From contig JADJFC010000001.1 in the NCBI GenBank assembly GCA_016708785.1, positions 124,001 to 188,000 of the forward strand: a DNA stretch of 64,000 nt. The letters are read 5' to 3'. Source of the DNA: Bacteroidota bacterium (GTDB lineage: Bacteria > Bacteroidota > Bacteroidia > AKYH767-A > 2013-40CM-41-45). Below are positions 27,355 through 37,670 of this stretch, in pieces. Position numbers and translations under genes: made by a program. Position 1 is the first letter of the stretch; every line of letters starts with the position of its first letter. The notes below the pieces were generated by a model. That model was not told where the DNA came from and did not search any database. It was given only the letters and a program-made list of their open reading frames with translations.

Positions 27355-28440
27355 TTTTTCGATAAAATCCGCTCTTCCGCAATTTTCTTCGCCGCTTCGA
27401 TAGTAGAAATTTTCTCCGCAGTCGCTTTTTTTGAAAACTTCTAATGTCGTATCGTAGATTGCTTCTGTATGTTGGATCGCGACTTTTCTGTCGTAACCAT
27501 GCAACTCAGAATAAACATTGATCAATCCACCTGCATTGATCAAAAAGTCGGGAGCATACAAAATTCCTTTTTGCTCTAACATTGGACCATGAACATATTC
27601 ATCGGCCAATTGATTGTTTGCAGCACCTGAAATAACCTGACATTTCAGTCGTGCAATATTTTCAGTATTCAAAGTTGCGCCTAATGCACATGGAGCATAG
27701 ATGTCAGCATCTACATCATAAATACCATCTAAAGAAACTATCTCTGCATTGTATTTTGAAGCTATAGATTTCAATTGCTCTTGATTGATATCAGTAACAT
27801 ATACTTTTGCGCCTTCTTCAGAAACCAGACGAAGAAGATTTTCTCCTACGTGTCCAACTCCCTGAAGTGCGATCTTTTTTCCTTTCAAATTATCAATTCC
27901 CCATTTCTGCTTTGCAGATGCTTTCATTCCCATGAAAACACCATAGGCAGTTACCGGAGATGGGTCTCCACCACCACCCATAGATTCAGGAAGACCTGTA
28001 ACATGCTTTGTAGATTTAGCAACATTCACCATATCACTTGTCGATGTTCCAACATCTTCTGCAGTAATATATTTTCCATTTAGCGATTCAATGAATTCAC
28101 CAAACTTCACAAACATTTCAGGAGTCTTATCAAGTTTTGAATCACCAAAAATAACTGCTTTACCTCCACCTAATTTTAATCCGGAGATCGCTGCCTTATA
28201 TGTCATTCCACGAGAAAGACGTAATACATCATTCAATGCTTCTGCTTCTGTTTTATAATTCCACATTCTGGTCCCACCAAGAGCAGGCCCTAAAGTTGTA
28301 TTATGAATAGCGATAATTGCTTTTAAACCGGTACCTTTATCGTGACAAAAAATGATCTGTTCGTGGTCTGAAAAAGAAGGATTCCCAAATACAAAGCCGG
28401 TCGCATTTCTGGCCTCTTTTACATCTTTTACTTCAATCAT
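27351..28440 (-). CDS. Glu/Leu/Phe/Val dehydrogenase (leucine-dehydrogenase-like), frameshifted at the end
   Basis: Oxidative deamination of branched-chain amino acids with NAD. Seen: ALGGTRMWNYKTEAEALND, LSRGMTYKAAISGLKLGGGK with the catalytic lysine, ITAEDVGTS, the Rossmann loop GVGHVGENLL, and APCALGATLN. The unshifted frame ends in an unrelated Cys-containing tail (ENFYYRSGEEN). Removing one base from the T7 run (27426-27432, A7 in the gene) gives KKATAEKISTIEAAKKIAEE and a stop at 27351, the usual C-terminus. A TACCTTTG promoter lies upstream. Confidence 0.88.
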
Positions 28441-28478
28441 AGGATAGCTTGATTAGATTTGTTGCGCATTTAGCGGGG

Positions 28479-28486
28479 CAAAGGTA
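28479..28486 (-). promoter_or_regulatory. Promoter -7 element TACCTTTG for the amino-acid dehydrogenase
   Basis: Minus-strand TACCTTTG, about 38 bases before the ATG at 28440; fits TAnnTTTG. Confidence 0.5.
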
Positions 28487-28530
28487 GGGTTATTTTTCAA
28501 GGCAGCAAACAGCACTGTTTAACATTGATT

Positions 28531-30317
28531 ATGAAAGCATTAAAACACTTAAATAAGTATCTTCTCAAATATAAATGGCATCTGATTTTAGGAGGCATTT
28601 TTGTCATCGCCCAGAATTTCGGAGCTATTTATCCGGCTCAGGTGGTCAGAAAATCTATCGATGCCGTGACTTTGTCCATGAAATCGGTCGATTCCGGAAG
28701 CTCACCTGAAGCAATTGCTGCCATAAAACATGAAGTCGGAATGTTTCTTTTGTTGATCATTGGAGTTGCCCTTTTCCGTGGCGTACTAATGTTCCTAATG
28801 CGTCAGACCATCATCGTCATGTCGCGACGAATTGAATTCGATCTGAAGAATGAGATCTACAATCAATACCAAAAATTATCACTGGCATTTTACAGAAGGA
28901 ATAACACAGGCGATCTCATGAACAGGATCAGTGAAGATGTCGGTCGCGTCAGAATGTATGTTGGTCCTGCAATTATGTATAGCATTAACTTGATCATTCT
29001 TTTCGTCCTGATCACAATAAGCATGTTAGTAGTAAATGTGAAACTCACATTGTTTGTCTTAGCTCCTCTCCCCTTTCTTTCCATCTCCATTTATTATGTT
29101 AGTGACCTGATGAATAAAAAAAGCGAACAAGTACAATCACAGCAAAGTCGGTTGAGTACGTATGTTCAGGAAGCTTTTTCCGGAATCAGAATTTTGAAAT
29201 CTTTTGTAAAAGAAGAAGCTTCGTCCAACGAATTTGCAAAAGAGAGCGAAGACTACCTTAAGAAAAACATGGAATTAGTAAAGTGAATTCGTTCTTCTTT
29301 CCGTTGATGCTTTTACTTGTCGGCCTCAGCACTTTACTAACCGTTTACATCGGCGGAAAAGAAGTCATTGCAGGAAGAGCAACCAATGGCAACATTGCCG
29401 AGTTCATTATTTACGTCAACATGCTTACGTGGCCTGTGGCCTCTTTAGGATGGGTTACTTCTATTATCCAACGCGCCGCTGCTTCACAAGAGCGCATAAA
29501 CGAATTCCTACATCTTGAACCGGAGATCGTTTCTAATAATACAGAAGATAAAGTCATCGCCGGAAAAATCGAATTTCAAAACGTCGGATTTGTCTATCCT
29601 GATTCAGGAATTAAAGCATTAGACAACATCTCATTTACTGTGACTCCAGGAAAATCACTTGCTATTCTCGGAAAAACGGGAAGTGGCAAATCAACGATTG
29701 CTAATTTACTTCTTCGTATGTATGATCCTACAGAAGGAAAAGTATTGATAGACAACATAAACATTGAAGCACTTTCCCTTACTTCTATTCGTAAGCAAAC
29801 AGGTTATGTTCCGCAAGATGTATTTCTTTTTAGCGATTCCATTGCAAACAATATTGCTTTCGGATTGACTGATGAGATTGATGAGGATAAAAAAAGAGAA
29901 TTGGTTTACACAGCAGCAAAACAAGCCGTGATCTACGACAACATCGAAGAATTTCCAAAAAAATTCGAAACAATGATCGGTGAAAGAGGAATCACTTTAT
30001 CAGGTGGACAAAAGCAAAGGCTTTCAATTGCACGTGCAATTATAAAGCATCCGAAAATTTTAATATTTGACGACTGCCTAAGTGCCGTTGATACAAACAC
30101 CGAACGAAAGATCCTCGACAATCTTGAGCAGATCATGAAAGGAAGAACTTCTCTCATTATTTCACATCGAATTTCAAGTGTGAAGCATGCGGATGAGATT
30201 ATTTTTCTGGATGGAGGAAGAATTATTGAACGGGGTGATCACGACGTCTTGATGCAAAAGAATGGAGAGTACGCAGCATTGTTTGAAAAGCAAATGCTTG
30301 AGGAGTTGGAAGCCTAA
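28531..30317 (+). CDS. ABC exporter, fused membrane and ATPase domains, split by a frameshift
   Basis: The start is ATG 28531 (MKALKHLNKYLLKYKWHLIL). Six membrane segments (type IV exporter fold) end in the second frame; the ATPase has Walker A GKTGSGKST, Q-loop TGYVPQDVFLF, signature LSGGQKQR, Walker B ILIFDDCLSAVDT and H-loop LIISHRIS. The first frame stops after MELVK and the second begins with VNSFFFPLMLLLVGLS; one more A at 29280-29282 joins them. It resembles MdlAB/MsbA-type half-transporters. Cargo (lipid or drug) cannot be told. Confidence 0.87.
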
Positions 30318-30459
30318 AATGGTTTCAGGATGCACCTTTGCAGGTTGGGTTCCACCACACTTTCACCCTTCAAACTCAAAGCACAAACTACACTAATAAA
30401 ACTTGAGGATGTGTAAGTGGATGTTAAAAGAAAGTACCGTGCAAATTAGTACGACGTGT

Positions 30460-30480
30460 TATTCACTATTCACTATTTAC
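30460..30480. repeat. Heptamer array abutting the dnaB stop codon
   Basis: TATTCAC, TATTCAC, TATTTAC (30460-30480), in the dnaB sense GTGAATA, begins at the base after the TAA (30483-30481). Confidence 0.8.
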
Positions 30481-32028
30481 TTAAAAAGGCGTGTCCTCTT
30501 TCATATCATTCATCCTCGACCCCACGATCATCCTGTTATTCGGAAATGTAGAAACACTTCCGCCCGATGAGCCTTCGCCTTCCATGTCGCCTTCGCTGGC
30601 GTCAAGGTCGGTGAATTTCGCTAAATGATTGATGAACTTTAATCGTACCGTATCCAATGCACCATTTCTGTGCTTGGCAATGATGATCTCTGCTGTGCCT
30701 TTCGTCGGATTGTTATCTTCGTCGAATTCGATTCCATAGTACTCCGGTCGATAGATGAAAGTAACCATGTCCGCATCCTGCTCGATCGCACCTGACTCAC
30801 GTAAGTCACTTAGCTGCGGACGTTTTGATCCACCGCGCGACTCTACTGCACGACTCAACTGCGACAATGCAATTACCGGAACATTCAATTCTTTCGCCAA
30901 GGCTTTCAATGATCGCGAGATCGTACTGATCTCCTGCTCACGATTGCCACTCTTTGCATCAACTTCTGAACGCATCAATTGTAAGTAATCGACAACGATC
31001 ATTTCAATGCCATACATCGCTTTCAAACGACGACATTTTGAACGAAGATCGAAGACTGATAATGACGGCGTATCATCTATATAAACCGGCGCTGAAGAAA
31101 GCTTGCCTGTCATTGAAACCAGCTTCTGCCATTCTGTATTGTCTAGAGTTCCTTTACGTAATTTATCAGATGGAATTCCGGTCTCAGACGAGATCATACG
31201 TTGCACCAACTGCACTGACGACATCTCCAGGGAGAATACTGCTATCGGACGATTGAATCCAATGGCAGCATTTCGTGCAAGTGATAATACGAATGCAGTT
31301 TTACCCATACCAGGTCGTGCGGCAATAATGATAAGATCTGATTTCTGCCAGCCGGAAGTAATTCTGTCGAGATCTGTGAATCCACTTTGTACTCCGGTAA
31401 CTCCTGTACCATGTAATCGTGCTGCTTCAATTTGCTTGTAAGCTTCACTGACCATCGTACTCATCTCCTGATAATTTCTTCGGATATTTCCCTGAGCAAC
31501 TTCGAAAAGATTTTTTTCCGCTTTATCTAAAAGCATGAATACATCGGAAGTATCTTCATATGCATCTTTTATCGTTTCGGCAGAAATACGGATCAACTCA
31601 CGCTGAATGTGCTTTTGAAGAATGATCCTGGAGTGATATTCAATATTTGCAGCAGATGCTACACGATTGGTAAGTTGTGTGATCGCATATGGACCACCTA
31701 CTATATCAAGCTCCCCGCTTTTCTTTAGTTCATTCGTAACAGTAAGGATATCGATTGGCTCAGATCGTTCGAACAATCTTCTGATTGCTTGAAAAATCAG
31801 TCGATGTGAATCTTTATAGAACGAATCCGGATGAAGTATGTCAATCACTTTTGTCAATGCATCCTTCTCCAACATCAAAGCACCTAAACATGCTTCTTCC
31901 AGATCCAATGCTTGTGGCGGAAGTTTACCGAATTGCTGTGCTTGAAAAGTGTTCAGCGTAGATTTGCTACTTGGAACACGTTTTTTTGCAAGCGAATCGT
32001 TATAGTTGGGTTGACCTTGATCTGACAT
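30481..32028 (-). CDS. dnaB: Replicative DNA helicase
   Basis: The 515-residue protein has the DnaB N-terminal domain (LDLEEACLGALMLEKDALTKVIDIL, DSFYKDSHRLIFQAI) and the RecA-like ATPase domain: Walker A ARPGMGKTAFVLS, Walker B MIVVDYLQLM, the arginine-finger region RSLKALAKELNVPVIALSQLSR and LRESGAIEQDADMV. No intein or insertion. It unwinds DNA at replication forks. Transcribed alone here. An extended acidic/Gly-Ser C-terminal tail is common in this phylum. Confidence 0.95.
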   Translation of the reverse strand: MSDQGQPNYNDSLAKKRVPSSKSTLNTFQAQQFGKLPPQALDLEEACLGALMLEKDALTKVIDILHPDSFYKDSHRLIFQAIRRLFERSEPIDILTVTNELKKSGELDIVGGPYAITQLTNRVASAANIEYHSRIILQKHIQRELIRISAETIKDAYEDTSDVFMLLDKAEKNLFEVAQGNIRRNYQEMSTMVSEAYKQIEAARLHGTGVTGVQSGFTDLDRITSGWQKSDLIIIAARPGMGKTAFVLSLARNAAIGFNRPIAVFSLEMSSVQLVQRMISSETGIPSDKLRKGTLDNTEWQKLVSMTGKLSSAPVYIDDTPSLSVFDLRSKCRRLKAMYGIEMIVVDYLQLMRSEVDAKSGNREQEISTISRSLKALAKELNVPVIALSQLSRAVESRGGSKRPQLSDLRESGAIEQDADMVTFIYRPEYYGIEFDEDNNPTKGTAEIIIAKHRNGALDTVRLKFINHLAKFTDLDASEGDMEGEGSSGGSVSTFPNNRMIVGSRMNDMKEDTPF

Positions 32029-32144
32029 TTTCGATTTTACTGTACCGTGTTTTTAATACGATTTTTGATGATAAAAATTTTGCTAAAAGGGATGCGAAGC
32101 TAGTTAAAACCGTCTGCTGAAGTCGAGTTTGTTAATAACTTTAG

Positions 32145-32152
32145 TACCTTTG
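32145..32152 (+). promoter_or_regulatory. Promoter -7 element TACCTTTG for the 32169 lipoprotein gene
   Basis: Fits TAnnTTTG, 16 bases upstream of the ATG; a TTTG at 32128-32131 is closer than the usual -33 spacing. Confidence 0.5.
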
Positions 32153-32168
32153 AAAAAAGTTGATTTAA

Positions 32169-33500
32169 ATGTACAAAATTAGCCCAAAGGGCAAACTATT
32201 TTTTTTGAAAGCATTGAAAATCTTTACAATAGATTTATGCCTTTTTGCAGTCCTGATTTCAATCTTCATTTCCTGTAAAAAAGAGCAACCTGTCTTTCCT
32301 TTACTTACAGGAGAAATTTCTACTCCGTCGGATGGATTTAATTGCTATTTTGGCGATACGATCATTGTTTCCGGAACTATCAACTGCGACTACCCTATCT
32401 TATTTGCATCGGTAGGATTAATCGACAATAATTACGCTACTGCCGTTCCGGGTACACTATTGGGAACAAATGCCGGAACGACACTCAGTTTTTCACAGAG
32501 TTTTATTCTGGACAATCCGTATGCCTCTTCGGGCGATTATTTCCTGAAAATTAGTGCTATCTCGCAAGGTCAAAATATTGAATTAACTGCGCTCAGAAAA
32601 ATTCATGTTACTGCGATTCCACGAACAACTTTAAAAAGTTATTGTATCCTGGGCAGCACAAATAATCCAAGTCTTTACGAATTCGATGGCACAACATCAA
32701 CTTTGCTCAACTCATATAATTTTAATTTTATCGATTTAAAAATTGATAGTCGATATAAACGAATTTATTTGTGTGGTAAAGAAAAGGTCATCGGACTAAA
32801 TTCTGAAAATCTCAATGAAGAATATCAGCTCTCGCCTATGGCATTAAATTCAGATTCTTTTCTTTCATCTGAATTGTTTTCAGGTCAATTAAATTTGAGT
32901 AGAAATGATGGCAATATCGTTTTCTATAATCGCGATGGACAACGGCAAGGTGAAACAGGTGAAAATGTTTTTATCCGGCCACTCCTGACCTATTCAACAA
33001 ACGACTATTTATACACATCCATTCTAAAAAATGGTGACAGAAAAATCTATGTCTATTTCCGTCCGAGCGGTGTACCTTACAAAGAATTATTGATTGATTT
33101 TGACATCATCGGCTTTAATAAAATCACTGAAAAGGAGGTGCTGGTCTTTGCAAACAAAAATGGTCACACTCTCATTTACTTATACCTTTTAACCGGAAAT
33201 ACTGTACAATTGCTTAAAGACATCCCATCAACAATACTAAATGGTTTTTATTCAAATTATTCAGGTACAAATTACCTCTTGTCTAACACCGGAATAATCA
33301 AATACGACTACCCTACCAATTCCACCATGACAGTAAATAATGGCGTTTTTTCAGGCATGAATTACGATGAAGTAAATGACATACTATACTGTTTTTCAGG
33401 TAGTAATGTCAAGCAACTTCAGGGAACTTCTTATGCAGATCTGGGTGACCAATTGATGCCGGATAGTGTGATGGCTGTGTCGGTCCTGTATTCAAAATGA
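32169..33500 (+). CDS. Lipoprotein with predicted beta-propeller-like body, function unknown
   Basis: A 443-residue protein with a hydrophobic N-terminus and lipobox FISC (C36, followed by KKEQ). Residues about 45-150 look like an Ig-like sandwich (TPSDGFNCYFGDTIIVSGTI). The rest consists of repeated short beta strands (YKRIYLCGKEKVIGLN, NRDGQRQGETGENVF, LLSNTGIIKYDYPTNS) as in a WD/Kelch-like propeller. I recognise no named family. Likely anchored in the outer or inner membrane. Transcribed alone. Confidence 0.65.
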   Translation: MYKISPKGKLFFLKALKIFTIDLCLFAVLISIFISCKKEQPVFPLLTGEISTPSDGFNCYFGDTIIVSGTINCDYPILFASVGLIDNNYATAVPGTLLGTNAGTTLSFSQSFILDNPYASSGDYFLKISAISQGQNIELTALRKIHVTAIPRTTLKSYCILGSTNNPSLYEFDGTTSTLLNSYNFNFIDLKIDSRYKRIYLCGKEKVIGLNSENLNEEYQLSPMALNSDSFLSSELFSGQLNLSRNDGNIVFYNRDGQRQGETGENVFIRPLLTYSTNDYLYTSILKNGDRKIYVYFRPSGVPYKELLIDFDIIGFNKITEKEVLVFANKNGHTLIYLYLLTGNTVQLLKDIPSTILNGFYSNYSGTNYLLSNTGIIKYDYPTNSTMTVNNGVFSGMNYDEVNDILYCFSGSNVKQLQGTSYADLGDQLMPDSVMAVSVLYSK

Positions 33501-33545
33501 GCGAAGGCATTTGCATTTCCTTAGTTTCTAACTGCCTAAATTTTA

Positions 33546-33566
33546 ATTAATAATTAATAATTAATA
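33546..33566. repeat. ATTAATA heptamer array
   Basis: Three perfect ATTAATA units, 45 bases after the lipoprotein stop and about 135 bases before accA. The rest of the gap holds no gene; TATATTGC near 33670 resembles a promoter element for accA. Confidence 0.8.
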
Positions 33567-33700
33567 ATGGCTATTTACAACATGAATTACACATTTTCAA
33601 TTTCGATCTTTATTATAGGTAGCATTAGCCAAAAAATCCATAAATCCTGTAATCCCGGTCAGATTTACTATATTGCAAACCTAAATCAACCCTAAAAAGA

Positions 33701-34654
33701 ATGAATTTTCTTGACTTCGAAAAACCAATTGCTGACCTTATTGAGCAGATTGAAAAGCAGAAAGCGATTGGAGAAAAAAGTAAAGTTGATGTGAGTGTTG
33801 CTGTTCGTCAGTTGGAATTGAAATTGGCGGAAACACGGAAAAACCTCTACTCTGATCTTACTCCTTGGCAAAGAGTTCAGCTTTCTCGTCATCCGGATCG
33901 CCCTTATACATTAGCTTATATAGATGCCATCACCGATAAGAACTTTGTTGAGCTTTTTGGTGACCGTACTGTAAAAGATGATAAAGCGATCGTTGGCGGA
34001 CTTGGCTCTATAGACGGACAAACAGTGATGTTCATCGGACAGCAGAAAGGAACTACCACGAAACAACGTCAGTTCCGAAATTTCGGAATGGCAAATCCTG
34101 AAGGATATCGTAAGGCACTTCGCTTGATGAAAATGGCCGAGAAATTCAATAAACCTGTCGTTACACTGATCGATACTCCCGGCGCATTTCCCGGACTGGA
34201 AGCAGAAGAACGTGGACAAGGTGAAGCCATTGCGAGAAATCTTTTTGAAATGGCCAGACTGAAAGTTCCTATCATCTGTATCATCATTGGCGAAGGTGCG
34301 TCAGGCGGTGCTTTAGGTATCGGTATCGGCGACAAAGTGCTTATGCTGGAAAATACATGGTACTCTGTGATCTCTCCGGAATCCTGCTCTTCCATTTTGT
34401 GGAGAAGCTGGGACTACAAAGAGAAAGCTGCTGAAGTATTGAAACTTACTGCTGATGATATGTTGAAGCAAAAACTTATCGACGGTATCATCAAAGAACC
34501 AATCGGCGGCGCTCACACTCAACCGGAACAAATGTTCAAGATCGTCAAACATGAGATCCTTAAACATCTCAAAGAATTAAAAAAAGAAACACCTAAAGAG
34601 CTCGTCGATAAACGCATCGACAAATTCTGCGCAATGGGCGTTGTCGTTGAATAA
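33701..34654 (+). CDS. accA: Acetyl-CoA carboxylase carboxyltransferase subunit alpha
   Basis: A 317-residue protein: N-terminal coiled helix (FLDFEKPIADLIEQIEKQK), WQRVQLSRHPDRPYTLAYI, FGDRTVKDDKAIVGGLG, KQRQFRNFGMANPEGYRKALRLMK, VTLIDTPGAFPGLEAEERGQ and IIIGEGASGGALGIGIGD, the AccA signature. It transfers carboxyl from carboxybiotin to acetyl-CoA for fatty-acid synthesis together with AccD. Followed 26 bases later by guaD. Confidence 0.96.
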   Translation: MNFLDFEKPIADLIEQIEKQKAIGEKSKVDVSVAVRQLELKLAETRKNLYSDLTPWQRVQLSRHPDRPYTLAYIDAITDKNFVELFGDRTVKDDKAIVGGLGSIDGQTVMFIGQQKGTTTKQRQFRNFGMANPEGYRKALRLMKMAEKFNKPVVTLIDTPGAFPGLEAEERGQGEAIARNLFEMARLKVPIICIIIGEGASGGALGIGIGDKVLMLENTWYSVISPESCSSILWRSWDYKEKAAEVLKLTADDMLKQKLIDGIIKEPIGGAHTQPEQMFKIVKHEILKHLKELKKETPKELVDKRIDKFCAMGVVVE

Positions 34655-34680
34655 ATTTTTTTTCACTTAAACTTAGTATC

Positions 34681-35151
34681 GTGTCATCAGAATCACACAT
34701 GAATGAGGCTATCCGCCTTTCATTCGAAACCATGCGCAACAATACCGGCGGACCATTTGGCGCTGTCGTCGTAAAAGACGGCAAAGTCATTGCCCACGGC
34801 TACAACAAAGTTGTCTCTACAAACGATCCAACCGCACATGCAGAAGTAGTAGCGATTCGTGAAGCATGCAAAGCTCTCAATACTTTTCAGTTGGATGGAT
34901 GTGAGATCTATACTAGCTGTGAACCTTGTCCGATGTGTATGTCAGCAATTTATTGGGCGCGACCGGATAAAGTCTATTACGCAAATTCAAAAGAAGATGC
35001 AGCAAATATTGGCTTCGATGACAATTTTATCTATGAAGAATTAGCATTACCATATGAAAAAAGAAAAATTCCTCTAATTCGCATGATGGACAAAGAAGCA
35101 TTGGAAGCTTTTAAAGAGTGGATGAGTAAATCCGACAAAGTCGAATACTGA
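34681..35151 (+). CDS. guaD: Guanine deaminase (cytidine-deaminase fold)
   Basis: 156 residues, the same length as B. subtilis GuaD, with GGPFGAVVVKDGKVIAHGYN, the zinc and catalytic motif H53-A-E55, PCPMC (C83, C86), SAIYWARPDKVYYAN, the GFDDNFIYEEL stretch and a C-terminal KVEY that resemble this enzyme rather than TadA. It converts guanine to xanthine. The GTG at 34681 gives the family length; an ATG at 34699 is the alternative. Between accA and ispE on one strand. Confidence 0.85.
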   Translation: MSSESHMNEAIRLSFETMRNNTGGPFGAVVVKDGKVIAHGYNKVVSTNDPTAHAEVVAIREACKALNTFQLDGCEIYTSCEPCPMCMSAIYWARPDKVYYANSKEDAANIGFDDNFIYEELALPYEKRKIPLIRMMDKEALEAFKEWMSKSDKVEY

Positions 35152-35178
35152 TTTTTAAATTCGCAAATACAACAGCCG

Positions 35179-36003
35179 GTGATATCCTTTCCAAATTGCA
35201 AGATCAATATCGGATTGCACATAACTGAAAAGCGTGCAGATGGATTTCACAATCTGGAGTCCATCATGACTCCTGTTCACTGGCATGACATTTTAGAAAT
35301 TGTGAAGGGAGAAGAAAATGCTTCCGATGTTGAATACAAATCGACAGGCATCCGGATCTATGGCGCAAAAGAAACCAATCTTTGTGTAAAAGCATATCAA
35401 CTCCTGGCAAAAGATTTTTCATTGCCACCGGTAAAAATTCATTTACATAAGATCATTCCGATCGGCGCCGGCCTTGGCGGCGGATCTTCTGATGCTGCTT
35501 TTGCCTTGTCAATGTTAAATTCCATCTTCAAATTAAATATTAACGAAGAAACGCTTGACAATTATGCGGCTCGACTTGGTAGCGACTGTCCATTTTTCCT
35601 ACACAACAAAACGATTTTCGCCTATGAAAGAGGTGATAAATTTGAGCAAGTAAAAACTTCCGGAAAAGAGTATGTAATTGTTTTAGTGAAACCAAAAGTT
35701 CACGTCAATACAACTGAAGCATACTCATGGATCAAACCTGTAAAGCGAAAACAGTCATTGAAAGATCTGATTCAACAACCTATTGAATCATGGAAAGAAA
35801 ATATCTTCAACGATTTTGAAACACCTGTCTTTGAAAAATATCCGGCCATCAAAAATATCAAAGCCCGACTCTACAAACTCGGAGCGCTATATGCAAGTAT
35901 GAGTGGCAGCGGCTCGACTGTTTTTGGAATTTTTCAGGATGAGAAACATCTGGACACTTATTTTCGGTCGAGTACGATATATCAAGGAAAAATAACAATC
36001 TAA
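35179..36003 (+). CDS. ispE: 4-diphosphocytidyl-2-C-methyl-D-erythritol kinase
   Basis: GHMP kinase of the MEP isoprenoid pathway: N-terminal PNCKINIGLHITEKRADGFHNL, ATP loop IIPIGAGLGGGSSDAAFAL, GSDCPFFL and the C-terminal YASMSGSGSTVFGIF. 274 residues is typical. The start is GTG 35179 (VISFPNCK). It ends one base before the long TTCTGCG inverted repeat, in convergent arrangement with the MoxR-type gene. Confidence 0.94.
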   Translation: MISFPNCKINIGLHITEKRADGFHNLESIMTPVHWHDILEIVKGEENASDVEYKSTGIRIYGAKETNLCVKAYQLLAKDFSLPPVKIHLHKIIPIGAGLGGGSSDAAFALSMLNSIFKLNINEETLDNYAARLGSDCPFFLHNKTIFAYERGDKFEQVKTSGKEYVIVLVKPKVHVNTTEAYSWIKPVKRKQSLKDLIQQPIESWKENIFNDFETPVFEKYPAIKNIKARLYKLGALYASMSGSGSTVFGIFQDEKHLDTYFRSSTIYQGKITI

Positions 36004-36102
36004 TTCTGCGGTTTTTCTGCGTATTCTGCGCAATTCTGCGGGAAATAATTTATAGTGGTTTTCTCCCGCAGATTTTCGCAGAATACGCAGAAAAACCGCA
36101 GA
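36004..36102. repeat. Long inverted repeat built of TTCTGCG words between convergent genes
   Basis: Left arm 36004-36042 holds four TTCTGCG copies; right arm 36062-36102 is its near-perfect complement, with 27 consecutive matches from the outer end. It fills the whole gap between the stops of ispE and the ATPase gene, so each transcript would end in the same hairpin. Confidence 0.92.
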
Positions 36103-36105
36103 AGA

Positions 36106-37595
36106 TTAATTCTCGCTCCCTTGCTTAAACACTGAACTAAACAGATCCTTAAACCTCAATCCCGACGTCAAACTGTTTTTACTCAGCATTGAAAATTCAG
36201 ATAGTCCGTGCAACAAGAATTCCATCAACATCAACTTATCTTGAGGAGCAACTTTTGGGAAATATTTTTTTACCAGATCTGCTAGTCCGGGAACGCCATT
36301 GAGGGCTTTTGTATAATCTTGCTCTGATGCATCATTCAAAATATCAATTGCATTTCCATTGCTGAACCATTCAATCACTTCCAGATATGGATTTGCTTCT
36401 TTCTTGCGTTTCATTTTTTCCGGATCAGGGAAATAGTTTTTGAACTGATGACGAATCGATTTACTAATGAGATTCTGGGCAACGATCATCGCTCCCTCCT
36501 GCTCGCCTTCATACACTAGTTCTATCTTTCCAGATATCGAAGGAATAATTCCCCAGAAATCCGAAATGCGAATATGTGTTTTAGACTCTCCATTGATGAT
36601 CATCCGTCGTTCTGCTGCAGAGAAAATAGTTTCGTAAGCCGAAATTGTCAGACGAGCAGACACACCACTCTTCGGATCAACAAACTCATTACTCCTTGCC
36701 TCAAATGCTATTTGCTCAAGCAAGTTCTCAATCAACTCATGACTCGTAATATTCTTTTTCTGCGAGTCGCTAAGTTCTGCTTCTTGCAATGTGATCTCTT
36801 TTGCGGTTTCAATATCTTTCGGATAATGCGTCAGGATCTGACTTTCAATTCTGTCTTTCAATGGCGTTACGATCGATCCACGATTCGTATAATCCTCCGG
36901 ATTGGCTGTAAACACAAATTGTATATCCAATGGCAATCGCAATTTGAAACCACGGATTTGAATGTCGCCCTCTTGCAAAATGTTGAACAACGAAACCTGA
37001 ATTCTCGCTTGAAGATCGGGTAATTCATTAATAACAAAAATTCCTCTATGTGCTCTCGGAATCAAACCAAAATGTATCACACGTTCATCTGAATATGGCA
37101 ATTTCATTGCTGCTGCTTTTATCGGATCTACATCACCAATTAAATCAGCAACAGAGACATCAGGTGTTGCTAACTTTTCAGTGTAACGTTCACTTCTGTG
37201 CATCCAGGCGATCTCCGTTTCGTCGCCATGTTTTTCTAAGATGTCGAGCGCTTGTCTCGATAACGGATTCATCGGATCATCATTCAACTCGTTCCTTTAA
37301 CAAATGGAATATACTCATCCAACAAATTCGTCATCAATCTTGCTATACGCGTTTTTGCCTGACCACGCAATCCCAGCAAAAGAATATTGTGACGAGAAAG
37401 TATCGCTCTTTCAATATCAGGAATTACGGTCTCATCAAATGCTTTTATCGAATCAAAGATCTTTTCCTTTTTCGCCAACTTCACGATCAGATTCGCCCGC
37501 AATTCCTCTTTGATCGATTTACTCTCATACCCCGAAGCCTTCAATTGCCCCAGTGTTTTTATTTTCAAATATTTTTCCATATCAATACTTTTCAT
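36106..37595 (-). CDS. MoxR/magnesium-chelatase-like AAA+ ATPase, split by a frameshift
   Basis: The first frame (ATG 37595) has Walker A GLRGQAKT near residue 75-82 and ends in VKGTS. The second has LPYSDERVIHFGLIPRAHRGIFVINELPDLQ (Walker B region), FVFTANPEDYTNRGSIVTPLKDRI (sensor and arginine-finger region) and a helical C-terminal lid. One missing base near 37288-37295 joins them as VKG(N/T)ELNDDPMNPLSR. The full protein is about 496 residues. It pairs with the VWA gene immediately upstream, as chelatase I/D or MoxR/VWA partners do; the substrate is unknown. Confidence 0.83.
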
Positions 37596-37670
37596 TATTA
37601 AAATAATTTTTATTTCCTAAAGTAAACGACCCCTTTGGGTTTGAGTTATTAACTATTAACTTTACCTTAA

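Noticed and set aside
37050..37601. Long open frame on the plus strand opposite the MoxR-like ATPase gene
   Set aside because: Shadow of the ATPase coding sequence; His/Arg/Gln-rich product without domain features.
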